From Riptortus pedestris (taxonomy: Eukaryota; Arthropoda; Insecta; Hemiptera; Alydidae): a DNA stretch of 64,000 bases. The notes beneath the pieces were generated by a model, which did no database searches, was not told the DNA's origin, and saw nothing but the letters and a program-made list of their open reading frames with translations. The DNA is taken from positions 114,287,501-114,351,500 of the forward strand of contig CM032233.1 in NCBI GenBank assembly GCA_019009955.1, written 5' to 3'. Numbering within the stretch: the stretch's first letter is position 1; each line of letters begins with the position of its first letter. The translations under genes and the position numbers were made by a program. Shown here one piece after another: positions 1-10,696 of this stretch.

Positions 1-349
1 CACTATTGGAATTTCTTTCAACTTATAACCGACTATTTCTAAACTACGTGTGCTCGGAGTGGGTTTGACAGAAAATATGTGAATCATAGATACTATTTCA
101 TTATAATAAATGTTATCCATGATCATGATTTGAATTATTCACGGTGTGACAAACAGTAGAGAGGGATTGATTGGGAACTCATTTTCATGTACTCTTTTTA
201 TATAAATTCTTTCTATAATTCTATACAATTCCGCCACAGTTACCCTTATGGAAAAATTAATACGCCCAGACAGGAAGTATAATTGTACAAATTGAAGCCT
301 TGCTATAAAAATACCCTCAATGATTTCCCGAGCCTGGTACCTTAGCTAG
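1..349 (+). mobile_element. Family B Helitron, 3' end (5' part lies outside the window)
   Basis: The segment ends with CTTAGCTAG followed by T, the family B 3' terminus (CTRR at an A|T site). The hairpin before it is damaged here (the last bases read GAGCCTGGTACC). The same 350 bases recur at about 62852-63223 in the same orientation with roughly 90% identity by eye. No coding potential is seen. Confidence 0.75.
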
Positions 350-365
350 TATATATATATATATA

Positions 366-401
<36 letters not shown>

Positions 402-414
402 TATATAGAAATAG
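350..414. repeat. (TA)n microsatellite
   Basis: A TA dinucleotide tract with a few TC interruptions. It joins the Helitron 3' end to the family A fragment that follows. Confidence 0.95.
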
Positions 415-431
415 AGATAAGGATATATTAA

Positions 432-553
432 TTTTGAACGGACCTCATGTTCGTCATCTCCTGGGTAGGATCGATGGACATTTGAAGAAATTTTTCGAAA
501 ATCGCGTCATGAGTACGACCTCAATAGCTGAGTTTCCTTAAGGGAAATCTGCT
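432..553 (-). mobile_element. Family A, 5'-terminal fragment
   Basis: Read on the minus strand this is the first 120 bases of family A: AGCAG, the palindrome around CCTTAAGG, the CTCATGACGCGA stretch, then GAGGTCCGTTCAAAA at the edge of the (TA)n. Only the 5' end is present. Confidence 0.85.
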
Positions 554-582
554 ATTAGGTTTGAAACGCCCACACTATTTTT

Positions 583-637
583 AGCAGATTTCCCTTGACG
601 GAAATCAGCTATTGAGGTTGTATTAATGACGCGATTT
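583..637 (+). mobile_element. Family A, 5'-terminal fragment, head-to-head with the previous one
   Basis: Starts AGCAGATTTCCC after a T-run and runs to the GACGCGATTT motif, then stops. It faces the 432-553 fragment across 29 bases, so two element starts point away from each other. Confidence 0.8.
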
Positions 638-1095
638 AAAAAAAAAATGTCAACTAATTTTATTATTATTTAAAAGGGAATGACCAATGAAGAGGTGGCA
701 GTTAAGCCGCGAAACATGTGAGACAATGTAAATAAAGTTTGCGTGGAAAGAAATTGTTTCTTTTTTGTTGGTAACGGTTGCCATTAAACTATGAAGACCA
801 CATAAGAATATTGGGACCAGAATAAGATGAATATATATACTTGTTTGTTACTGAACTCACGGTCTCAATTTTTGTTTTATCGTTACCAAAATCGAGTTCC
901 GCGAAGGTTACCTATATGTTACTTTATTGAATGTAGAAAAATTAAGAGGGTTGCTATTGTTCTACTTACCTCAAAAGCAAGGTAAAATAGAAATATTTAG
1001 ATGTACATAAAATTCGCAATTTGCTCAATACTATGAAACGTTCCTGATTTACTTATTTTGGCAACAAAAAATAAATAATAATACAGCGTGTGTGC

Positions 1096-1100
<5 letters not shown>
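638..1100. other. No recognisable feature
   Basis: AT-rich DNA with no coding signal or repeat that I recognise. Confidence 0.5.

Positions 1101-1159
<59 letters not shown>
1101..1159. repeat. (GT)n microsatellite
   Basis: About 29 GT units. On the minus strand it is read as a poly-His/Thr frame, which is not a gene. Confidence 0.97.
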
Positions 1160-1163
<4 letters not shown>

Positions 1164-1262
1164 ACAATAAATTAAGAGTATATAAGTATGTATACACTTA
1201 TACATGTATGTAGATATTGTTACTGATCCCAACACCATTATTAAATTTATTTCACCTGTTTT

Positions 1263-2199
1263 AGCAGATTTCCCTTGAGGGAAATCAGCTATTGAGGTTG
1301 TACTCATGACGCGATTTTCGAAATTTTCCTTCAAATGTTCATCGATCCTACCCAGGAGATGACGAAAATGAGGTCCGTTCAAAACTGTATATATATATAT
1401 ATTTGTCTGTTACTACCCTAGCGGTCGCAATTATTGCTTAATTGTTACCAAACTGGATATTTAGTCGTTTTATGTAAAAAAAAGGATCAAGTTCGTTAAC
1501 GGCTGAAATCGGGCCAGGGGGAGAGGGGGGGTTTAGAGGGGAGGATTTTCGAAAAATCGAAATATCTCCGTTATTATGCGTAGGATCGAAAAATTGTATA
1601 GAATTAATCTTATTGAAAATTAAATGTACTATAAATATTGTCATATAAATTTATTCATTATCTTGAATATTAACCGAGATATTTGGATTTTTCATTTTTC
1701 AGCTATCAGCAAACCGCCACTTCTACTCATGTTACATAAACAATACTCTGCTACATAATAAATCACATTTTTCGAAGTTTAAATACCAAAAATTGTATTC
1801 AAGAGACCTTTATTATACGAGATACATGCAAATATGTCCTGGTGACCCCCCCCCGTCTTAAGGTTTTGGAGACTACTAAAATTTGATTGATTGAGATAAC
1901 AATTATTCTGACTCATTAATTACAGTACTAGATATAGTAAATAGTTCTCAATGAAATTAATATGTTATATTCTGATATATTTCAGTAATGTTTTTCTTTC
2001 CGGTGTGAGGCGGGCATACCTGTTTGTTTACATTTCTAACCTAACGCTTCCTGTAGGCAGGTTAATGAAATTGGCCGAAACATTTCTTATTTCCGTTTGT
2101 ATTTATTCACTGTGGTGTTATGTTATCAGTATGTATATATCTTTTACTTAACTTGACGATGGAAATCTGCTTAGTTTACGCAGCCCCTGCGTGACGGAC
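1263..2199 (+). mobile_element. Family A, full-length copy (about 940 bp, long 3' half)
   Basis: Starts AGCAGATTTCCC after TTTT; (TA)n at about 1388-1402; then GTCTGTTAC and a G-rich stretch near 1515. The 3' end has GGAAATCTGCTTAG and the hairpin ACGCAG-CCC-CTGCGT, then GACGGAC. The 12-base start and the GGAAATCTGCT before the hairpin are inverted matches of each other. It has no transposase; short frames on either strand are not conserved among copies, so it is non-autonomous. Confidence 0.85.
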
Positions 2200-2229
2200 C
2201 TTTGTTAATCAAAGGCTACTGTTCACTTG

Positions 2230-2255
2230 AGATGATGAAAAGGAGGTCCGTTCTA

Positions 2256-2321
<66 letters not shown>

Positions 2322-3137
2322 CTGTTAACGCTCTAGCGATCGTAATTATTGTTCTATCGTTACCAAACTCGATATATAAGCGTTTCATCCAAAACTATAA
2401 AGATCGAGTTCGGAAAGGGGATTTAGAAGAGGATAATTTTGAAAATTCGAAATATCTCTGTTACGTTACGTTGGATCAAAACATTTTATAGAACCTATCT
2501 TATTTCAAATTAAATTTACAATAAACATTGTTATATACATTTATTCTCTATCTTGAATATTAACCGAGATGTTTGCGTTTTTCAGTTTTCAGCCTTCAGC
2601 AACCTCGACCCCCCCCCCACTAAAATTCATGGCACATAAACAATAGTCTGTTACATAATAAAACACTTTATTTGAAAATTAAATAACAAATATTGTTTTC
2701 AAGAGACCTTTATTATACAAGATACATGCAAATAAATATGTTCTAATGATCCCCTCCTACCCCCTTCTTAATTTCAAGGACTACTAAAATACTAGTGAGT
2801 TAGATAAACGTTTTTCTGATTCAATATTAATTTACAGTACTATATATAGTAAACAGTTTTCAATGAAATTAATATGTTAGATTCAGATATATTTCAGTAA
2901 TTGTTTTTCTTTCCTGTGAAGAATATTTCCAACTGTCTGTTCAGCTCCGAGAGATTGGCAGACCTGTTTGTTTACAATTCCGACGCTTTCCTTTAGGTGG
3001 TTATTAAAATTTATTGAAATAATTCTTATTACCGTTTGTATTTATTCACTTAATATTCAGAGTGGTGTTAAGAGTTAGCAGTGTGCAGATTTATCTATTG
3101 CAAAACGAGTGAATTCTTCTGACGGGCTTTCCTGTTT
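2230..3137 (+). mobile_element. Family A, 5'-truncated copy (long 3' half)
   Basis: Begins within the GAGATGA...GAGGTCCGTTC motif just before a 60-base (TA)n tract (2260-2318) and follows the long 3' half to a degraded end near 3137. The final hairpin is not intact. It lies directly downstream of the 1263-2199 copy in the same orientation. Confidence 0.8.
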
Positions 3138-3305
3138 TTAGCCTTGAATAATCCTCGACCCCTACTCACACAATTTTCATGAAGACCAATTACATTACCA
3201 AATATTTTATAATTCCATTAGATATCAATTTCGTATAAATATGGTTCTCATAATAGAAGTCTCGGAGTAACGGCAATATTTGCAAATATATATTTTAAAC
3301 AAAAA

Positions 3306-4875
3306 GTCCATCACGCAGGGGCTGCGTAAACTAAGCAGATTTCTCGCGTGAAGTTTAACAATAGATAAATTTACAAACCGAGAAAATAACACCACCGCGA
3401 ATATTAAGTGAATAAATACAAACGATAATAAGATACCTTCCGACGGGAAGCACCTGAAATGAAAAGAAACAGTTCAGCCAACTTCATACCGGAAAGAAAA
3501 ACAATTACATACCTGAATATTACCTATTAATTTGATTGAAAACTATTTACTATATAGTAATTTGTAATTTATAATGAATCAGAATACTTTTTTCTCAATC
3601 AATCAAATTTAAGTAGTCCAAAAATTTAAGAAGGGGATGGGAGTCACCAGAACATATTTGAATGTATCTCGATTAATAAATGTCTCTTGAAAACAGTATT
3701 TGGCATTTAAGCTTCGAATAATGTGGTTTATTACATGACAGAGTATGGTTTATCTAATACAAGTAGAGGTGGGGTTTTGCTGAAGTTGTTCAGGTATTTG
3801 CTGACAACTGAAAAAAGTCCGTCACTCAGGGGCTGCGTAAACTAAGCAGATTTCCCATGTGAAGTTTTACAATAGAGAAATCTGCATACTGGTAACACGA
3901 CACCACCAAACTGTAATGAGAAATCTTTCATTTAATTAAAATAAATTCCCAACTGAAACCGCCTCTGAATTGTAAGAATAATTTATATTTTAATAACTCA
4001 AATTTTAGCAGTCAAAGAACTAAAGAAGGGGGGGGGCGGATGAACAGAACGTAAAAATGCAAATATCTCGGTTAATATTCAAGATAGAGAATAAATGTAT
4101 ATAACAATATTTATAGTACATTTAATTTGAAATAAGATTGGTTCTATAAAATTTTTCGATCCGATGCATAATAACGGATATATTTCGAATTTTCGAAAAT
4201 CCCCCCTCTAACCCCCCCCCCCCCTCCCTCTATTCCGATTTCAGCCATTAACGAACTTCATCTGTCTTTTTACATTAAACGCTAAAATATCGAGTTTCGT
4301 AATGATCAAACAAAAATTGCGACCGCTAGAGCGTTAACAGACAAATATATATCGATGGACATTTGAAGAAATTTTTCGAAAATCGCGTCATGGGTACGAC
4401 CTCGATAGCTGATTTCCTTTAGGGGAAATCTGCTAAAATGCAAATAACTCGGTTAATATTCAAAATAGGGAATAAATGTATATAACAATATTTATAGTAC
4501 ATATTATTTTCTAGAAGATTGATTCTATACATTTTTTCGATCCGACATATAGTAACGGAGATATTTCGAGTTTTCCAAATTCTCCCCCTCTAAACCCCCC
4601 CCCCTTCCCTTTGTCCAATTTCAGCCGTTAAAGAACGTGATCTTCTTTTTACATAAAATGACTAAATTTCGAGTTTCGTAACGATTAAACAATAATTAAG
4701 ACCGCTGGTGCGGTAACAAACAATTATATATATAGATATATATACATATACAGTTTTGAACGGACCTCATTTTTGTCATCTCCTGTGTAGGATCGATAGA
4801 CATTTGAAGAAAAATTTCGAAAATCGCGTCATGAGTACGACGTCAATAGCTGATTTCCCTTGGGGGAAATCTGCT
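3306..4875 (-). mobile_element. Family A, outer copy interrupted by another family A copy
   Basis: On the minus strand the 3' hairpin end is at 3306 and the 5' AGCAG end at 4875. The consensus is broken after CTGACAACTGAAAA at about 3812 and resumes at AATGCAAATAACTCGG near 4437, which are adjacent bases in uninterrupted copies. The block between is a complete second copy. Confidence 0.85.
3817..4434 (-). mobile_element. Family A, inner copy nested in the same family
   Basis: Runs from GTCCGTCAC (3' terminus, minus strand) at 3817 to AAATCTGCT (5' terminus) at 4434, with A-runs on both sides. The flanks rejoin to the uninterrupted consensus, so both ends are fixed. The target was a run of five A/T; ten are now present in total (six plus four), and no other target duplication exists. 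Its 3' half is a short type. Confidence 0.88.
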
Positions 4876-4879
4876 AAAA

Positions 4880-5468
4880 TTGAGGCTTCTAGTACATTAA
4901 CCCTCAAGGAAAATTCAAGTGTGTGTTCGACTAAGAACCCATGGAAAGTTCTTGTTGCATGCACGGACCCATCAAGTGATGTACTAAGCATACTCATAGT
5001 GAATAAATAATAGTCGCTGATTTAGGCTTGGGTCTTATCTTCGCCGGTTATTTTTCTTTTGAGTGAAAGTGTATTTGGAAATAGGTAATGTGGTAGGATG
5101 AAGAAAATGGTGTATGGGGTAGTATTGGTGTTGTGCGTGGGGTCCCGGCCGCCCACGGGCTCCATGGCTCTGGCTCTAATCAGTCACGTCGAGGCTAGCC
5201 TTTGATCCCAATTTGTCCCTGAGGATAACGAGCCCCTCCACTCGGCGGTCAATCTCACCATCCAACCCTCTCTCTCCCCCCCTTCCCTGGCGCCACATAC
5301 ATAGCTCGCCTCTCCCTAGCTTCCTTTCTCCTTCTGCCGCCGCTTTACCGCTAACTCCCTCTTATCACCACTACCTTCAGCAGATCTTAATAAACGTTCT
5401 TGCTAATATCCTATAGTCCTATAGTTCATTTCATCATTTACGTGGGATCCCCAATCCTAGATGAGAAG

Positions 5469-5470
<2 letters not shown>
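4880..5470. other. Unassigned GC-richer segment
   Basis: 5100-5450 is markedly richer in G and C than its surroundings (for example GGTCCCGGCCGCCCACGGG), followed by C/T-rich sequence. It could be part of an unrecognised retroelement, since TTAATAAACG near 5390 resembles a polyadenylation context. Open frames on either strand show no family I recognise. Confidence 0.35.

Positions 5471-5474
<4 letters not shown>

Positions 5475-5522
<48 letters not shown>
5475..5522. repeat. (TA)n microsatellite
   Basis: TA tract immediately abutting the CTAG end of a minus-strand Helitron. Confidence 0.95.
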
Positions 5523-5523
<1 letters not shown>

Positions 5524-6356
5524 TAGCTCAGATACCCAGCTTCGCCCGGGAATTGATTTGAGGCTGAATGGTGATGGCATTTTTTTTGGCAAGGCTTTAC
5601 TTTGCACACTATTTTGACATTTACCCGACCCAGTGTTTAGGGTTTATACCCGTTGTTACTGTGCATTTGTTAATAATAAAATCAATTTTTTATGTAAGAC
5701 TTCACAGTCCTCCATATTGCTATATTTCCCGTCTCCTGTACATTATGCATAGATTTCAGTTATTAAGGACAAAATATAAACATAGATTTGAATTAATTTT
5801 TCCAGGTGAGGTACCTGGTAGTTCAAATTGGAACGAATTGTTGAGCATATCAATATTTCTACGCAAATTACTTGCTCCTCCAGGAGAAATGTGTGAAACA
5901 AAAGTTACTCTAAATAACAAAGTAAACAACTTTTGTTATGTGCACCTTTGTCGAAAAAAAAATAGCAAATGAAATATCGCGAATTTTTATTTCAGGCCAC
6001 TCTTGTAACCCCCACTCCCGTTCTAACCTAAAAATTTTAATATAGCTTATAATCATGGAAGAATTAATGCTAATTGACATACCGAGTTTTGTTATGTTCG
6101 GTTCAATCGTTAGTGCCCAATAAAATAGTTTATAGTGTATATCTCGTTTATACTTTGTTAAAAGACAAAAATGAATATAACAACTCTAAATAACAACATA
6201 AACTTTTGTTATGTTCATATTTGCCTCCTTTATAACCCCCACTCCTGTTCATCTCAGAGAATATTAATATAGCCTAAAGTCTAAGTTGGGTTAGTAGTAA
6301 TATACACACCAAGTTTCATAAAATTCGGTTCAGCCGTTTATGAGTGAAAAGGTTGT
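5523..6356 (-). mobile_element. Family B Helitron, 3' part
   Basis: On the minus strand it ends in the hairpin CCCGG-GCGAAG-CTGGG, then CTGAGCTAG and T inside a (TA)n tract. Interior units with AACAAAAGTT / AACTTTTGTT dyads are present from about 5900 to 6340. The 5' TC end is missing; the interior runs into a family A fragment near 6357. A 134-codon open frame across it is not conserved in other copies and is not a gene. Confidence 0.8.
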
Positions 6357-6367
6357 CTCAAAAATTA

Positions 6368-6767
6368 AATGTTCAATGAGAACAGTATCCGGTGTTTAGG
6401 CTTCAAATACAGCGCTTCATAATATAACAACTTATTGTTACTATGACATGAGTAGGAGTGGGGGTTTACTAAAGGCGAGAAACTACAAAAGTGAATATCT
6501 CTTTTAATAAAAAAAAAAGTGAAGAAATGTACATAACAACATTTATAGAACATTACATTTGTAATACGATTGGTTCTATACAATATTTCAATTCGACGCG
6601 TAATAACGGAGATATAAGATATTTCGAAATCCTCCCTCTGAACCCCTCCTCCCACAGGTCGGATTTCAGCAGTTTACTAACTTGATCTTTAGTTTTACAT
6701 AAAACGTTTAAATATCGAGTTTGGTAACAATCAAATAAAAACTGCAACAGCTAGAGCTCTAGCAGAC

Positions 6768-6775
<8 letters not shown>
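6368..6775 (-). mobile_element. Family A, internal fragment
   Basis: Minus-strand match to the middle of family A, from GTTAACG-like sequence next to the (TA)n through TTCAGCC-like sequence to the ATTGAACA motif. Neither terminus is present. Confidence 0.7.

Positions 6776-6827
<52 letters not shown>
6776..6827. repeat. (TA)n microsatellite
   Basis: TA tract between a family A internal fragment and the fold-back element at 6828. Confidence 0.95.
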
Positions 6828-6830
<3 letters not shown>

Positions 6831-7543
6831 TCGTTTAGCCGTAAAATGCAAAAATCTTTATTTCAAAAACGGCATATTTTATTCAATAATGCTGCGGCAT
6901 AAATGATGTAGCCAAGAAAATTGTCTTTGGGAAGAGGAATGGCTTCTGATATAATAATAAAAAAAAATTAAAACAAAATAACGCAAAAGTATTCTTGATT
7001 ATTCTTCCATGGAAGATACCGCACCGTTTTTTTTTTTTTTTTTACATGGAGCTAAGCAGGTGAAAAATGTATTCCTTTTACAAATAATTACTACGTAATT
7101 CCAGGGAAGAATCATCAAAAATAGTTTTGCCTTATTTCGTTTTATTTTATTTTTTTAATATATATATATAATAAATAAATAACATATATATAGATTTTAA
7201 ATAAATATATGGATGAGCGTGTTTAAAAGTATTCTTTAAGATTCTTCCCTGAAATTACATAGTGATTATTTGTAAAAGGAATATATTATTCCACCTGCAT
7301 AGCTCCATGTAAAAAAAAAATAAACGGTGTCGTATCTTCCATGGAAGAATTATCAAGAACACTTTTGTATTATTTCGTTTTATTTATTTTTAATATATAT
7401 TATTTCAGAATTCATTCCTCTTCCCCAAAGACTTGTTTCAAAGATAATTTTCTTGTCTACAACTTTTATGTCGTAGTTATTGAAAAATATAAAACGTGCC
7501 GTTTCTGAAATAAAGATTTGTGCATTTTACGGCTAAAGGATGC
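6828..7543. mobile_element. Fold-back element: two arms of about 310-340 bp
   Basis: The left arm starts GCATCGTTTAGCCGTAAAA at 6828; the right arm ends with the complement of GCATCCTTTAGCCGTAAAA at 7543. Matching landmarks run inward on both arms: TCTTTATTTCA, GGAAGAGGAATG, TTCCATGGAAGA, ACATGGAGCTA and TTCCTTTTACAAATAAT. The centre (about 7150-7200) is AT-rich with TATA tracts. There is no open reading frame. It inserted beside a (TA)n tract, which suggests a TA-targeting (Tc1/mariner-type) fold-back MITE, but the superfamily is inferred only. Confidence 0.85.
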
Positions 7544-7790
7544 GTCAAATTGAAAAATTCACTTATAGAAACTTGTTTTAGAATTTGATTTTCTACAATA
7601 ATCCGCTATGAAAAGTATGGCATTCCATTGGAAATTAAAAAGTTAGGGTGGCTGGAGAAGTACAGGAGAAGGTTAGAAGGTTAAATGAGGACTGAAAAGA
7701 TTCATCAGGAGTCACAATTCTGCCAAACCAAGTCTCAGCCATTTATTAACACAATTGGTGATTTAATGGGGGTGGCACGGAAATTTGAAA

Positions 7791-7900
7791 TTTTGAACGG
7801 ACCTCAGTTTCGTAGGATCGATGGGTATTTGAAGAAAGTTTTCGAAAATCGCATCATGAGTACAACCTCAAAACCTGATTTCCCTCATAGGAAATCTGCT
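7791..7900 (-). mobile_element. Family A, 5'-terminal fragment
   Basis: Minus-strand first 110 bases of family A from AGCAGATTTCC to GAGGTCCGTTCAAAA, with a small internal deletion of the CATCTCCTGGG motif. The (TA)n and everything 3' of it are absent. Confidence 0.8.
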
Positions 7901-8017
7901 AAAATAAAATGAAGTGACCACTGGTGAAAATGGTTGATGAAAAAGTGACACTTGGATCTTGTCGTTTCCGAGAAAAGCTGGAGTGTTTTCGAGGCGGATA
8001 TAAAAATAAGAAACTAA

Positions 8018-8598
8018 CCCTCCGTCAGGCACACCTCTGGACGAAACAAAATCGGGCGCACCCGGCCTGAGAGGCCGCTCACATATTTTAAACCCCCACT
8101 ACCCAACTAATTAATTTTAATTTAAAACCTGGTATTAACAGACTTCGCTAGGATCTTTGGAAACCAAATATAATATTTATAACGTAAAATATTGTGTTTT
8201 ATTAGAATAGAATGAAGCTTATACTAAACAGTAAAATTGATCAGGCGCATCGGGCAGAGAGGCCAGAAGTTTAGACTAGCACTTATTTCTTCAAGATATC
8301 GCGAACTTCCATATAGAAATAGCATAAATCTTAGTTCAAGGGACGAGTGCAATAGATATATCTTGAAAAAAAATCATCTTCGAAATTAAGGAGCAATTGG
8401 GCGCAGGCGGCCTCTCAAGCCACCTAGGGACCAGTCAGTCTGGATGATGGATGGCAATAGACTAAAGTAGGGGATTCTAAGCATGAACACAAATCAGAAA
8501 ATTACTGGAAATGGCCCCTCACAGGGGAAACAGAATGAGGCGTGGTATCAAAAAGTATGTTTTCCTGACCTCTCAGGCTAGCTGCGCCCGACGGAGGG
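8018..8598. mobile_element. piggyBac-like MITE (581 bp)
   Basis: Terminal inverted repeats CCCTCCGTCAGGCAC at the left and the complement of CCCTCCGTCGGGCGC at the right. Identical CTAA tetranucleotides flank it at 8014-8017 and 8599-8602. CCC/GGG ends and a 4-bp TTAA-like duplication are the hallmarks of the piggyBac superfamily. Inside, the words GGGCGCA and GGCCTGAGAGGCC recur several times. No transposase frame is present, so it would depend on enzymes from elsewhere. Confidence 0.75.
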
Positions 8599-8602
8599 CT
8601 AA

Positions 8603-9253
8603 GTAAAATAATTCCCCTTACCCGAAGTGATAAACCCCCGGTTAAGTACACGGCCAGGGATGAAAAAAGAGCTAAAATGAGTGAAGGATGAAGCCAAGGC
8701 TGAAAATGGAGGCGAAGCTAGAACATGAAGTTAGATGAACGCTATAAAGCTCACGGAAGAACCACAGGGAAAAAAACTCAGTCGAGGAAATTCAGGATAG
8801 CGCTTTGACAGAGGGGTAAACCTTCAGAGAAGAGAGAAACAGCCTGTCCTTAAGTAATAAACTGCTAAAGGCCTCAAGCCTGAGTGACTATAACCGAGCT
8901 GCGAAGGGAAGATGAGAACACTCCGCTAGTCAGGTGAAATAGAACTTTAGGCAATTATGCCAGCCAGACTCCAGCAAATAAAGGAAAATTTAAAATATTT
9001 AAGATAAATATTTATATTCGAATAGCAAATCGTTATTGGGATTAAAACAAAACTTCAATAAATATGATTTAATTATTCCTTTCCTTGTCACGCGAAGGAC
9101 CATTATCCAAACGTGCCACATAATAGTTCCAGGGTTGTTGCTTACTAGTAATAACCTCCTAGAGTTTCACCTAAAATGCCTAGAAGTCAATTTATCAGTC
9201 ACATTAACGATGAAAAAATATACATAATTAACATTATTAACATTCGTAAATAC

Positions 9254-9255
<2 letters not shown>
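8603..9255. other. No recognisable feature
   Basis: Moderate-complexity DNA without similarity to the repeat families in this window and without a convincing coding frame. Confidence 0.45.

Positions 9256-9302
<47 letters not shown>
9256..9302. repeat. (TA)n microsatellite
   Basis: TA tract in AT-rich DNA, followed by a T-run at about 9337-9357. Confidence 0.95.
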
Positions 9303-9305
<3 letters not shown>

Positions 9306-9480
9306 CATAAAATTCTGAGATAACTATTAAAAGAAAATATTATTTTTTTTTTTTTTTAAATGAATAAATTAAAAAAAGATATGTACATTTAAGTTCCACA
9401 CTAACCATTATATATCAGTGACATTAATAAAAACTGAAATCACAAAATACACAAACAGAAACTAGAGGGAGACAAATAAA

Positions 9481-9993
9481 GTCCGTCACGCAGGGGCTGC
9501 GTAAACTAGGCAGATTTCCCACGTGAAGTTTTACAATAGAGAAATCTGCCTAATAACAATTGTAGTAGTAAGAAACCTCTAAACCTATTCACGAGGGACG
9601 AAAGTTACAGAAACGGCCGCCAGAGCTCTCGGTGGAAAGTCCGAACATAGCCGACTCTTGCCGACCACACGCAGAATACAAATGCAAATATCTCGGTTAA
9701 TATTCAAGATAGAGAATAAATGTATAGAAAACTATTTATAGTAAATTTAATTTGCAATAAGATTCATTCTATACAATTTTTCGATCCGACGCTTAATAAC
9801 GGAGATATTTAGAATTTACAAAAAATCCCCCCTCTAAACAACCCCACCCCCTCCCACTGGATCCGATTTCAGCCATTAAAGAACTTGATCTTTCTTTTTT
9901 ACCATAAAAAGATTAAATTCCGAATTTGGTAACGATTAAACAAAAATTGCGACCACTAGAACCGTTTTTTTTTTTTTTATTAACAGACATATA

Positions 9994-10044
<51 letters not shown>

Positions 10045-10162
10045 GAACGGACCTCATTTTCGTCATCTCCTGGGTAGGATCGATGGACATTTGAAGAAAT
10101 TTTTCGAAGCTCGCATCATGAGTACGACCTCAATAGCTGATTTCCCTTAAGGGAAATCTTCT
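9481..10162 (-). mobile_element. Family A, full-length copy with alternative 3' module (type 2b)
   Basis: The minus-strand 3' hairpin end is at 9481, (TA)n at about 9990-10039, and the 5' end at 10162. The 3' half is not the long module. Between the last GATATTTGCATTT and the hairpin lies a different segment containing ACGGCCGCCAGAGCTCTC, shared with the copy at 20589-21185. The 5' half and both termini match the standard family. Confidence 0.85.
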
Positions 10163-10167
10163 AAAAA

Positions 10168-10330
10168 GTCAGTCACACAGGGGCTGCGTTAACTAAGCAG
10201 ATTTCCCACGTGTGCCACGTATTTGCATTTACCTTAAGTAACAGTTCAATGAGAACTATATTTGGTATTTAAACTTGTAATAAAGTGCTTCATTAAAGCA
10301 TAGCTTATTGTTAATATGACATGAATTGGA
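10168..10330 (-). mobile_element. Family A, 3'-terminal and internal pieces
   Basis: GTCAGTCACACAGGGG with the hairpin at 10168-10216 is a family A 3' terminus abutting the 5' end of the previous copy across a run of A. A family A internal piece (GTTCAATGAGAAC to CATGA) follows at about 10249-10322. Confidence 0.7.
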
Positions 10331-10335
10331 AGGGG

Positions 10336-10535
10336 CAATAATAATTCAGGACATTTGTTCCTTACAAAACATTTTTTTTTAAATCTTAAAGAATAGCATA
10401 AAGTGCAAAATACAATCGTAGCATTTGCTAATGGAAATATGTATCAGTGATGTATTTACAAATGCAAATAAGTATTATTTGAGGTGTTAATTAATAATTA
10501 AACTAACGTCTTTTTAAATTTAGGTTTTTCCTTTT
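10336..10535 (+). mobile_element. hAT-like MITE, internal fragment
   Basis: Nearly identical over 200 bases to 11604-11808 inside the complete hAT-like MITE, ending with the same TAGGTTTTTCCTTTT. A family A copy begins directly after the T-run. Confidence 0.8.
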
Positions 10536-10648
10536 AGCAGAGTTCCCTTAAGGGAAATCAGCTATTGAGGTCGTACTCATGACGCGAGTTTCGCGTCTTC
10601 AAATTTCCATCGATTCTACCCAGGAGATGACGAAAATGAGGTCCGTTC

Positions 10649-10696
<48 letters not shown>

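Noticed and set aside
997..1382. Poly-His/Thr open frames
   Set aside because: They are readings of the (GT)n tract and, in one case, of a family A 5' end. No start context or conservation.
2258..2491. Frames containing long Tyr-Ile repeats, here and at many other (TA)n sites
   Set aside because: TA dinucleotides translate as alternating Tyr-Ile; the rest of each frame is family A sequence.
5213..5972. Open frames of 67 and 134 codons
   Set aside because: The first is C/T-rich low-complexity sequence; the second lies inside a Helitron, and other copies do not keep it open.
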